44,358 nucleotides of DNA, taken from positions 1-44,358 of the IMG/VR virus record IMGVR_UViG_3300036791_000441. One strand, 5' to 3'. The notes under the pieces are model-generated. The model was not told the origin of the DNA and searched no databases. It saw only the letters and a list, made by a program, of their open reading frames with translations. Numbering within the stretch: the first letter of the stretch is position 1; each line of letters begins with the position of its first letter. Made by a program: the position numbers and the translations under genes. The stretch comes from a virus. Shown here in pieces: positions 14,307-22,160 of this stretch.

Positions 14307-14310
14307 GGGA

Positions 14311-15747
14311 TCACCCTAAGCGAACGCCTCGGTTTGTCATCGAAGGTGTCACGGTGCGGCGCGGATCGAAATAGTTGTAGTTCGCATCGGTGCCGACGGG
14401 GCTCACCGGCATGTTGCCGGTGTAGTTGAGCATCTGGGTCATGCTGGGCGCGCCCTGCGTGATGCTGACGGTCGGGTCGGTGATATTTGGTAGAACGGTA
14501 TTACCGAGTTGGCTTCCCAGCTCGCCCCCCACTCGTGTCTGCGGTGCCGGTGTCTCCATGGCGAGGGTCCTGATTGGGGGTTGGTCGGGAACTTCTTCAA
14601 CGGGGGCGCTGCCGCCCCCGCCCATGGTGCGGCCCAGGTTCGCCAGGGTCGCTCCCAGGCTTTGCCCCCATGACTGGGCTGGCGTCAACAAGGGTGCCTG
14701 CGGTGTCTGCGTGCGCGGGTCGCTCACCGCGCCGGGTGTCGTCGAGGCGGGCGCGGTTGACGCTGGCGTGGTGGTGCTGGGCGCTCCCGACGGGAACTTG
14801 CCGCTGATGGCGCGCTCGATCATGGCGTCCGGGTAGGCCTGGCCAGCCTGGCCCTGCTCCTGCGTGACGAGCGCTTTCATGAAAGACTTGGCTTGGGCCG
14901 GATTGGTGAACCTGATGTCGTCGTCCGGGCCGATGCCCATGGTCTTCGCCACGTTGGCCGCAGCTTGCAGATTGCCCGGTGTCCAGCCGCCCTGGCCAGC
15001 GATGAGCTGGTTCGGCGTCAGCATGCCGCTCGTGTATTTCTTGTTGATGAGCTGGTAGGCGGCATTCCAACCGGCCTGCGGTGTCTTGAAGACGAATTGC
15101 GGATCGCCCTGGTCGGTGTTCTTCGAGGGTCCTACGACATCCGCGTAGGGCAGCCCCTCGCGATACTTCATGTTCAGTGGGTTGTTGTTGCCCATGCCCA
15201 TCGGCGCGTTGGCCGGGAGGGTGAAGGGAATGTCGGCTTCGGCAGTCGCTGTCGGCGTCGCCGTCACTGCGTGGTTCACCATCCCGGCGTTGGCGATCTG
15301 GATGTTGGGGATGGCGCGCACCGCGTTAGTGATGGTGCCGCCTTCGTCGGCTTCCTTGTGCCCGGGGTTCACCTCGCCGTGTCCGTAGATCGAGACACCG
15401 GGGTGCTGCTGCACGTAGCCCTGGGCGAAGGTCTTGGCCGAAGCGACCTGGGCTGGCGTCACGTCGTGGTCGTTCTGGGCAATGACCTCCATGCCTTCGG
15501 TGTTGGTGTTGTTCAGCGGGGTGTTGGGCGAGTTCTGGATGTGCGCGCCCTGCGCGCCCGGCGGCAAGGTGCGATAGATGCTGCCGTCGCGGTCCATGAC
15601 GTATTGCACGCCAAGGTGCCGCTGGTTCAGCGTGTTGACCACGCCTTGCGGCGTGCCGCCGCCGCCCGTGTGATGAAAGATGAAGCCCTGGATGGGGCCG
15701 AGCTGGCCGCCGTTGTAGGTCGATTGATTCGAGATGTCGGTGATCAC
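14311..15747 (-). CDS. Virion-associated lysin: amidase domain plus P5-like domain
   Basis: A 478-residue protein with two recognisable domains. Residues 1-165 match the N-acetylmuramoyl-L-alanine amidase (amidase_2/PGRP) fold: FIFHHTGGGGTPQ near residue 22 supplies zinc-site histidines, VQYVMDRDGSIYRTLPPGA follows, and GHGEVNPGHKEADEG near residue 125 supplies the rest. Residues about 180-320 match the phage P5-like structural or lysin domain (GNNNPLNMKYREG, then FKTPQAGWNAAYQLINKKY). The last 150 residues are Pro/Thr-rich linker. It follows the ejection proteins and overlaps the gene before it by four bases. It probably rides in the virion and opens the cell wall during DNA entry. Confidence 0.78.
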   Translation of the reverse strand: MITDISNQSTYNGGQLGPIQGFIFHHTGGGGTPQGVVNTLNQRHLGVQYVMDRDGSIYRTLPPGAQGAHIQNSPNTPLNNTNTEGMEVIAQNDHDVTPAQVASAKTFAQGYVQQHPGVSIYGHGEVNPGHKEADEGGTITNAVRAIPNIQIANAGMVNHAVTATPTATAEADIPFTLPANAPMGMGNNNPLNMKYREGLPYADVVGPSKNTDQGDPQFVFKTPQAGWNAAYQLINKKYTSGMLTPNQLIAGQGGWTPGNLQAAANVAKTMGIGPDDDIRFTNPAQAKSFMKALVTQEQGQAGQAYPDAMIERAISGKFPSGAPSTTTPASTAPASTTPGAVSDPRTQTPQAPLLTPAQSWGQSLGATLANLGRTMGGGGSAPVEEVPDQPPIRTLAMETPAPQTRVGGELGSQLGNTVLPNITDPTVSITQGAPSMTQMLNYTGNMPVSPVGTDANYNYFDPRRTVTPSMTNRGVRLG

Positions 15748-17990
15748 GGGAACATCCCCTGCGGCGCTTGCGACAGGTCAGGCTGTTGCTGTTGCGGCTG
15801 GGAGTAGAGTTGCTGCGCCACGTTGGCGCTGACGGGAAGGTCGGAGGCGATCTGGCCCCAGGTGGGAGGCGTTCCCGCCAGCGTCCGCTTCATGGCGTCG
15901 GAAGTGAGCCCCCGGGAGATCAGCCAGGGAAGGGTCAGGCCGGAGGCACCGGCAACGAGGCTGGAATGAGCGGGACTGCTCCCGGTAAGCAAGTCGCCCA
16001 GGCCGCCAGCCAAGGCGCTGACGCCATGGCCGAGCAGGCTGGAAAGCACGACGGTCCTTTGCAGGCCTTGCCTCTCCGGGGCCGGGACGACGTTTTCGGC
16101 GACCGTGGCGGCGTCCTGGATGGGCTGGTGCAGATTGATCGGATTGCCTTGCGCGTCCGTCTGGCTGTTGAGCAGAACTTCCCGGCTCTGGGGACTGACG
16201 TTGCGCACGCTTTCGGCGAAGTGCTCGGGCCTGAAATCGCCGCTTCGGTTGCCCCATTGCGTGACGACGTGCCCCGCGTAGTTGCCCCAATCCTCGGGGC
16301 GCATGGCGTCTGCGGTAGTCGTTAACTGCGTGGGGTCATGCAGAATTCGGTTGCTCTGCGTGTAAGCACCTAGATCACCGCCAGTGGGTTCGCCGAATTC
16401 TTGGCCAAAAAGCCTTCCGGTCGAAGGCTTGAAGGTGTTGTAAAGGTTGTTGGCGACTTGCGAGGAGTGCTCGGCGTAATCCACCAAGTCGGGGTTGGCG
16501 CCCGTGCGCGCCACGGCATCGCGGATGACGGCTGTCGTGGCGTCCTTGATGGGCACCTCGATGTGCCCGGGCACATTGAGCTGGTCGTTGCCCATGCCTT
16601 CGCGAATATCGGTGCGGAAGTCCTTCACCAGGGAACCCGGCACCTCGACCGTCGGCCTCGGGAAGACGGGGCCTTGCGGCACCGGGCCGCGCGAAGTGTC
16701 GTAGCGCGGCCCGCCGGGGGCGACGGCGGTGATGTTCCGCTCCACTTTCCCTCGAATGGCGTCTTCGATGTCGGGCGTCGTCTTGTTGCCGGAAAGCGCT
16801 TCGTTCGTGGCGCTGAGAATGGGCGCGGCGTTGGCGTCCGTGGTGTCGAGGATTTGATTGACCGGGCTCCAGGCCTGGTTCTCCTGTTGCTTGGCGTCCA
16901 CAACGGCGTTGCGGGTGCCTTGCTGGAAGGCCGCCCCGACTTCCGCCTTGGTTGCCGGTGTCTCCGGAGCCGTGCCGCCTTCCACTCTCCCAGTTTGTGG
17001 GTTGCGGGTGCCTCCCGAGAGCTGCTGCGCCACGTCGTTCTTGATGGCTTCTATGCCCTGAGAAGTGCGCGTGTTCTCGCGGGCGATGGACTGCCCCGTG
17101 GCCGGGATCGAGCCGAAGAACTTGGTGATGGTCTGCCCTTGCGGGTTCATCAAGGACTGCGTGCTCACCGGAATGTCCTGGCGCTGACCGGCTGTGGCGA
17201 TGTCGGCGGCGCGCGGGTCCCTCAGAATTCGGTTGCCGACGCGCAACGCGCCTTCCCAGGGAGCACGGTTGCCGCCTACCAGACCGCCTCCGAGTTCGAG
17301 AACGTCGCCGAGCTTCCCGGACGGGTCGATGGCGTCGCCAAGCTGTCGGCCTCCGTAGCCACCCGCTGCCGAAGCCCCGGCGCCGACCGCCGTGCCGAGA
17401 AGACCGGCGCCTCCGGCAACGCCCCCAGCGAGAGCGCTTTCGCCGAACTGCTGAGCGCCGCTGCTGGCTTCGGGGAGGTTCATGAAATCGCGCCCGAAGC
17501 GATAGACGGACCCCTCGGGGAGATTGCCCGACGGATCGGCGCCGAAGACGTGCCGCGCCACGTTGTAGGCGTGCGGCAGGACATCGAGCGTGCCCGGAAT
17601 ATGCGCCAGGATGCGCCCGCTGGAACGCCAGCCCTCCTTGTAGGCGTCGCCGACGGTCGAATCGGTCAGCGGGATATGCACGCCGCCGACATAGCTCGCC
17701 GCCGGGGCCACGAAATCGGCGGCGTTGCCGACCGCCCTTTTCATGGTGTTGACGTAATCGCCGAGAAGTCCGGTCGTCGGAACGGCGTTGGCGACGGCCT
17801 GGCGCGCTTGCCCCCCGGTGGTCTTCGAACGGATGCCTTCCTCTTCGGCGGCGAGGCTGCTCTTCACGTCGTCGGGGCTCGTGCCTTTGGGCACCCAGAC
17901 GATTTGTCCGTTGCTCAAGGCATAGTGCTCATACTGATCGGCGCTGCCGGGCGCATCGTTGGGGCCTGGGGGCTGGGGACCGGCCATCAT
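15744..17990 (-). CDS. Large internal virion (DNA ejection) protein
   Basis: A 748-residue protein (747 if the second ATG is used) with no catalytic motif visible. Residues 1-60 contain a small domain (HYALSNGQIVWVPKGTSPDD). Residues 165-235 include a Gly/Ala-rich hydrophobic stretch (AGGVAGGAGLLGTAVGAGAS) that could cross a membrane. The middle is helical and polar, and near residue 690 another Gly/Ala hydrophobic stretch follows. These features fit podovirus ejection proteins, which leave the capsid and build a conduit across the envelope. It is overlapped by the preceding and following genes (four bases each), as in an operon. Role from context and composition. Confidence 0.65.
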   Translation of the reverse strand: MMAGPQPPGPNDAPGSADQYEHYALSNGQIVWVPKGTSPDDVKSSLAAEEEGIRSKTTGGQARQAVANAVPTTGLLGDYVNTMKRAVGNAADFVAPAASYVGGVHIPLTDSTVGDAYKEGWRSSGRILAHIPGTLDVLPHAYNVARHVFGADPSGNLPEGSVYRFGRDFMNLPEASSGAQQFGESALAGGVAGGAGLLGTAVGAGASAAGGYGGRQLGDAIDPSGKLGDVLELGGGLVGGNRAPWEGALRVGNRILRDPRAADIATAGQRQDIPVSTQSLMNPQGQTITKFFGSIPATGQSIARENTRTSQGIEAIKNDVAQQLSGGTRNPQTGRVEGGTAPETPATKAEVGAAFQQGTRNAVVDAKQQENQAWSPVNQILDTTDANAAPILSATNEALSGNKTTPDIEDAIRGKVERNITAVAPGGPRYDTSRGPVPQGPVFPRPTVEVPGSLVKDFRTDIREGMGNDQLNVPGHIEVPIKDATTAVIRDAVARTGANPDLVDYAEHSSQVANNLYNTFKPSTGRLFGQEFGEPTGGDLGAYTQSNRILHDPTQLTTTADAMRPEDWGNYAGHVVTQWGNRSGDFRPEHFAESVRNVSPQSREVLLNSQTDAQGNPINLHQPIQDAATVAENVVPAPERQGLQRTVVLSSLLGHGVSALAGGLGDLLTGSSPAHSSLVAGASGLTLPWLISRGLTSDAMKRTLAGTPPTWGQIASDLPVSANVAQQLYSQPQQQQPDLSQAPQGMFP

Positions 17991-19582
17991 TGCCTCCCGG
18001 CGGTGTTGCTAGGCGCGAAAGAGCCGTCTGGGTTCTGGATGTAGATTTTCGGAGGTGGCGCGGGAGCCGTGACCACTGGAGGTGCCACGGGAGCCGCGAC
18101 CGCCGCCGGAGGTGTCACGGGTGTCACGGGTGTCACGGGGGGCGCTGGTGTCTCAGGTGCCGGTGTCTCGGGCGCGGGTGCCTTATACACGGGCGCCGGG
18201 ACTTGCTCTGGACGCAAGGGCTTGGGCCCTCCCGCCGTGGCCGGGTCGATCTGCGCTCCCTTCGCCGTGATGTATTTATCGGTCAGCTCTGGAATACGCG
18301 CTAGCGATTGCGTCTTGTAAGCATCGTAGTCGTTGAACTTGGGGACCTGGCCATTCGGATCGGCGATCTGGTCGCGCACTTTCTGGGCGTAGGAGCCCTG
18401 CAAGGACTGCACCTGTGACTTGGCGTTAGCGGTCGCCAGCGTTTGCGTGAAGGTCTGGTAAGACATGTGCGCCGGGTCGCCGAGCATCTTTTCGAGAAGC
18501 ACGATTTCCGGCTGCGCCAGGCGCGTGATGCCAGCCTGCGCGCGGGCGTCGGGCATTTCGGCCAAAACTAAAGTATGGGCGAGCTGCAAGGCTTTCGCCT
18601 TGGTGTCGACGGAGACACCGAAGATGTTCTGGATGGCGTTGCGGGCATTGGCGCCAAGCTGCTCGCCAGGCGTGTCGCTATGCACGATGTCCACCAGGTT
18701 CTGAATGCGATCCAATGTCGGAAGGAGCTTCTGCGCGCTGTCGCCCTCGGCGACGGCCTGATCTAGCATGCCGCCCTGGTTCTTCTGCCTTTCCTTGGCG
18801 ATGTCGACGGCGCCCGGAGGCGCGCCGATCAGCCTGCCGCCTCCCGGCGTGGGCTGGTCGATGGGAACGTCCGGGGAGCTTCCGTAGGGATTGACTTGCT
18901 GCGTCACGACCGGCGAGGACGGCGCTTGCGGCTGGCCTGTCGTGTCCGTCTGGGCAGGCTGCACGGGTTGCTTGACGGCAGGCGAGGTGGGCGAAGGTTG
19001 TTCGCCCGGCATCTGAAAGGTCGGCGCGCCCGGGGAGACACCGCCGGGGAAGTAGCGCTGCTGCGAGGTGTCGTAGCCGGTGGCGTCGATGCGGCCCTGC
19101 TCCTGCGCCCTTGTCGTGGCGTAGGTCTGGTTGGTCTTTACCTGGTTGCCGTATTTTTCAAGGAACGGCGACAAGGGCGGCGGGTAGAGTTCCGTCCACG
19201 GCGCATTCGGATGCAGATCGTTCCAGAGCTGGATGTTGTAGGTCGTGGCGTCGCGGTCGGTGCGGTCGATGGGCTGGTGGTTGCCGTAGCGGGCCACCAG
19301 CTTCGTCACTTCGTCGGGAGAGGCACCGCTGTAGATGGCGTTGGTCACGATGTCGCGCGACTGCTGGTCCGGGAGCTGGGCGCCGAAAGTGCCGATGGCG
19401 GACAACTGCGCGTTCTGTTTACGACGTTCCTGGTCGATCTGCATGCGTTCGAGCATGAGGCGCTGCTGAAGCAAGTAGGCCTCGGCCCGTGTCTTCGGGT
19501 CCCAGGCGGCGCCCAGGCCCTCGATCATCGGGTTGAAAGCCTCCCCTAAAGAAGGCGTGCCGCCAATGCGAAGAACCGGCAT
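17987..19582 (-). CDS. Internal virion (ejection) protein
   Basis: A 531-residue protein. The N terminus is helical (AEAYLLQQRLMLERMQIDQE). Residues 180-260 are Pro/Gln-rich linker, residues 275-420 helical again (LLPTLDRIQNLVDIVHSDTP, then QLAHTLVLAEMPDARAQAG), and the last 80 residues a PETPAP/PVTP repeat. The pattern of helical blocks on long linkers and its place between two other ejection-type genes suggest a conduit or scaffold component of the ejected core. No enzyme motif seen. Confidence 0.6.
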   Translation of the reverse strand: MPVLRIGGTPSLGEAFNPMIEGLGAAWDPKTRAEAYLLQQRLMLERMQIDQERRKQNAQLSAIGTFGAQLPDQQSRDIVTNAIYSGASPDEVTKLVARYGNHQPIDRTDRDATTYNIQLWNDLHPNAPWTELYPPPLSPFLEKYGNQVKTNQTYATTRAQEQGRIDATGYDTSQQRYFPGGVSPGAPTFQMPGEQPSPTSPAVKQPVQPAQTDTTGQPQAPSSPVVTQQVNPYGSSPDVPIDQPTPGGGRLIGAPPGAVDIAKERQKNQGGMLDQAVAEGDSAQKLLPTLDRIQNLVDIVHSDTPGEQLGANARNAIQNIFGVSVDTKAKALQLAHTLVLAEMPDARAQAGITRLAQPEIVLLEKMLGDPAHMSYQTFTQTLATANAKSQVQSLQGSYAQKVRDQIADPNGQVPKFNDYDAYKTQSLARIPELTDKYITAKGAQIDPATAGGPKPLRPEQVPAPVYKAPAPETPAPETPAPPVTPVTPVTPPAAVAAPVAPPVVTAPAPPPKIYIQNPDGSFAPSNTAGRQ

Positions 19583-19594
19583 TGCTGTCTTCCC

Positions 19595-20305
19595 CTAGCT
19601 GCCCCAACCGCCGCCGGTCATCCCGGCGCTGATACCTTTACCGGCAAGGCCGCCGAGCGCCGTCGCCAGGCTGCCGAACATGTTGCCGCCCGTCGACGTG
19701 TATTGCAGCGGCTGCACTTGCTGCTCGACGCCATAGGTCTTGAGGTTCCCCTGGCGGATGTCATTGACCATGTTGATGTAGTTGCCGCCCTGCGTGAATT
19801 GCTGCGGCACCACATTTCCAAGTCCTCCAAATGAACCGCCATAGGACTGCGCCGTCGCCAGGGCGGCGATGCGGCCCCGGGCCTGCGCCGTGGCCTGGTT
19901 CAGTTGCTTGGTCATGCTGTCCTGCACTTGCTGGTTCCCGGTCTGCTGACCGGAAAGCAGGGTCGATGAGCCGACGGTGTTCGGGTCGATGGGCGTGCCG
20001 TCGGAAGTCGTGCCCTGCGGTGCATTGAACTGCGTGTTGAGGCGTTGCTGCTCGCTGATTTGTTCTTGTTGCTGGTTCTGCGGAGACACCTTCTGCAAGG
20101 TGTCTTCGCGCGCCGCGTTGGCGGCGCCGCGCGCCTGGTCTTCCGCAGCAGCCTGGTCACGCCGGATTTTGTTCTGGTAGGCAACCCATTGATCGTTGGC
20201 GGCCTGCTGCTTTTGCGCCAGCGCTTCGTTCTGCGATTGCTGGATGCCCGCCGAGGCGATGGACGCCGCGCCCGCGATCAAGCCGCCAACGAGAGGGTCG
20301 CACAT
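19595..20305 (-). CDS. Internal virion protein A-like (T7 gp14-type position)
   Basis: A 236-residue protein beginning MCDPLVGGLIAGAASIASAG, the Cys-Asp-Pro plus Gly/Ala hydrophobic start seen in the first internal virion protein of many podoviruses. A long Gln/Ala-rich helix follows (QSQNEALAQKQQAANDQWVA), then a Gly-rich end. The hydrophobic start may insert in the outer membrane during ejection. A perfect hairpin made of two inverted GTGTCT units lies inside the gene at 20084-20105. Assignment by start pattern, size and order. Confidence 0.65.
   Translation of the reverse strand: MCDPLVGGLIAGAASIASAGIQQSQNEALAQKQQAANDQWVAYQNKIRRDQAAAEDQARGAANAAREDTLQKVSPQNQQQEQISEQQRLNTQFNAPQGTTSDGTPIDPNTVGSSTLLSGQQTGNQQVQDSMTKQLNQATAQARGRIAALATAQSYGGSFGGLGNVVPQQFTQGGNYINMVNDIRQGNLKTYGVEQQVQPLQYTSTGGNMFGSLATALGGLAGKGISAGMTGGGWGS
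20084..20105. repeat. Perfect inverted repeat built from two AGACAC/GTGTCT units
   Basis: AGACACCTT (20084-20092) and AAGGTGTCT (20097-20105) form a nine-base stem with a CTGC loop. It is inside a coding region and so is not a terminator of that gene. It encodes Glu-Asp-Thr-Leu-Gln-Lys-Val-Ser on the minus strand. Confidence 0.7.
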
Positions 20306-20315
20306 GTCTCAATCC

Positions 20316-21182
20316 TCACCCAGGAGATACTACTTGTCCGGTGCCCGACTGGCCGCCCGGCGTGCTGCCGACGCCGGTCGGTTGATTGGGGTTCACATAG
20401 GCATAGGGGTTCATGAAGCCCGACATGGCGTTGCCGACGCCCGCCGTGATGGCGCTGAACATCGGCCCCACCGGGTTCAGGATGGGCTTGGTGAGATTGG
20501 CGTTGGCCACCATGCCCTGCGCCGTGTTGGCCGCCACGGACGGGTCCTCGGTCGAATAAAGCTGATTGAGGGCCGTCTCCTGCTCCTGCTGGATTTGGTT
20601 GCGCAGATTGCCGGTCTGGGTGTCGGCTTGCGAAGCGATCTGGGCGCGGTTGATGGCGTCCTGGTTGGCGAGCCGTCCCTTGTCGTAGCCAGCGATGGAG
20701 GAATCCAGCGTCCCGGCGCGCGCCAGTTGGTAGGTGAGGTTCGTGCGGGCCTGGTTGTATTGGTCCGTCTCCTGCGGCAGGGCGTAGTCGAGCTGGGCCT
20801 TTGTGTAGGTGTTGTAGAAGTCCGGGCCGAAGCCGCCCTCGATCTTGCTCGGGTCGCCGCCGACGTAGGGTGCCTGTTTCTGCAAATCATCAACCGTGTT
20901 CGCCACGGTGACGAGCTGCCCGTTCTGGAAGAGCCCGACCTTCGGGACGCCGCTGCCGTCGTCACCCGCGTAAGACATCATGTAGCCGGGAGGCAGCGCC
21001 GCCAGGTTGAGCTGCTGGGCGCCCGCAGGCCTGCCCTGGAACATCTCGTTGATCTGCTGCGCCCCGGTCGTCAGACGGGCGTTGCGCTGGGCATTCGCCA
21101 TCTGCGTCTGCGCCGCCTGCTGCATCTGCATCTGCACCATCTGGTCGTTGGTCGCAGTGCTGCCGCCGCCCTTGCCGCCCAT
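20316..21182 (-). CDS. Structural/ejection-associated protein
   Basis: A 288-residue protein. The start is Gly/Met/Gln-rich and helical (NDQMVQMQMQQAAQTQMANA). A small domain at residues about 60-110 (YMMSYAGDDGSGVPKVGLFQ) follows, then long helices (YNQARTNLTYQLARAGTLDS, RGRL-like segment and ATQQ-type repeats), and a Gly/Pro-rich end. The helix-rich, low-complexity style and position between the gp13-like proteins and the gp14-like protein fit an internal virion component. The stop is 10 bases before the next start. No specific family recognised. Confidence 0.55.
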   Translation of the reverse strand: MGGKGGGSTATNDQMVQMQMQQAAQTQMANAQRNARLTTGAQQINEMFQGRPAGAQQLNLAALPPGYMMSYAGDDGSGVPKVGLFQNGQLVTVANTVDDLQKQAPYVGGDPSKIEGGFGPDFYNTYTKAQLDYALPQETDQYNQARTNLTYQLARAGTLDSSIAGYDKGRLANQDAINRAQIASQADTQTGNLRNQIQQEQETALNQLYSTEDPSVAANTAQGMVANANLTKPILNPVGPMFSAITAGVGNAMSGFMNPYAYVNPNQPTGVGSTPGGQSGTGQVVSPG

Positions 21183-21676
21183 TAGAGTTTCCTCCGCAGC
21201 ATGAAGCCGAATTGCCCGAAGCCAGCCTTCGAGAACAGATTGAAGAGGGTGCGCGCCTCGGTCATCCCGGAAGCCACGGGGGCGTGATACGCCCCGGCGC
21301 CGTGTCTTTCCCCTTCGAGGATGGAAAGCCCCACCAGTCCCCGGCCCAGCGCGCTCTTGCGATACCCAGGAAGCACGTAAAGCTCCATCATCACCTGGCA
21401 GGGCTTCACGCTGAAAGAGTGATCGAAGACGTAGGCGATGAAGCCCACCATCTTGTCGCCGACGAAAGCCAGGATGTGGGGGCGCTTGTCCGAAGCAATC
21501 CCGCTCTGGATGGTGTATTCGGCGCGCTCGTCGTCCCAGTCGAGAAAATCCTTGTAGACCGCTTCGTCGTAGAACCTTCGATAGAGCTTCATCAGCTCGG
21601 GCACGTCGTCGAGTTCGGCGAAGCGGAACTTCGCCGTGTGGGTCAGGCCTTCGATGTCAATGGCGTGTCGGTTCAT
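21182..21676 (-). CDS. GNAT-family acetyltransferase-like protein
   Basis: A 164-residue protein starting at ATG 21676; an ATG at 21697 is possible. The GNAT fold shows as FRFAELDDVPELMKLYRRFY (first strand and helix), ILAFVGDKMVGFIAYVF (strands), ELYVLPGYRKSALGRGLVGL (the acetyl-CoA loop, Q/R-x-x-G-x-G/A in variant form) and a final FNLFSKAGFGQFGF. Free acetylation substrates are unknown. It lies next to a gp13-like protein of the same fold, and podovirus ejection regions often carry such genes. It may be a structural or chaperone-like relative rather than an enzyme. Confidence 0.75.
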   Translation of the reverse strand: MNRHAIDIEGLTHTAKFRFAELDDVPELMKLYRRFYDEAVYKDFLDWDDERAEYTIQSGIASDKRPHILAFVGDKMVGFIAYVFDHSFSVKPCQVMMELYVLPGYRKSALGRGLVGLSILEGERHGAGAYHAPVASGMTEARTLFNLFSKAGFGQFGFMLRRKL

Positions 21677-22160
21677 GTTGGTCGGCCAGCCACGCAAAGA
21701 GGATGAAATCTTCGCGTCGGGTGCCGAATTCCGACAGAACGGCTTCCTTCTTCCAGCCCAGCCCGGTCAGCCAGCGGCTTGAGTCTTCACGAGAAGCTAA
21801 AGCGCGGCACTCGGCGCGGTGAAACCCGGCCTTCAGAAGTGCCGGGATCATAATGCGCTGAACGTGCTTTGTCACGGCGAGCAGAACCTTGTCCCAGTCA
21901 GGTGTCCCGAAAGCCCAGCATCCCGCGCAAGTAGGAGTCATGGCGAATGCCCCGACACACGCCACCGGCTCCTTGGTGTCTTCGTGCCAGAACAGCCAGG
22001 CCCCCGAAGCAAGCGCCAGCTTGGAAAGCTCGACGGCCACTTTGACCGGTTCGAGCTTGCCCCTGACAGCTTCGATCTCGCGAAGATCGTCATCGCGCAG
22101 GTGCTCCAGGATGTGAACCAGGGGCGGCGGCGAAATGCCGGTGATGACGATGTTGCTCAA
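21657..22160 (-). CDS. T7 gp13-like / DUF2833 internal virion protein, GNAT fold
   Basis: A 167-residue protein. LEHLRDDDLREIEAVRG near residue 18, then LASGAWLFWHEDTKEPVACVG, the GCWAFGTPDWDKV block around residue 80 (Trp-x-Gly-Thr), KAGFHRAECRALASREDSS and WLTGLGWKKEA near the end are the layout of the DUF2833/T7 gp13 family. In T7 gp13 is needed for virion assembly although it is not in the mature particle. It overlaps the next gene by about 20 bases and starts four bases inside the tail-tube B stop. Confidence 0.75.
   Translation of the reverse strand: MSNIVITGISPPPLVHILEHLRDDDLREIEAVRGKLEPVKVAVELSKLALASGAWLFWHEDTKEPVACVGAFAMTPTCAGCWAFGTPDWDKVLLAVTKHVQRIMIPALLKAGFHRAECRALASREDSSRWLTGLGWKKEAVLSEFGTRREDFILFAWLADQHEPTRH

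Noticed and set aside
16401-18044. Long plus-strand open frame (547 codons) opposite the large ejection protein
   Set aside because: Arg/Gly/Val-rich shadow of the minus-strand gene, with no motif. It runs against the operon direction and overlaps the next gene's end.
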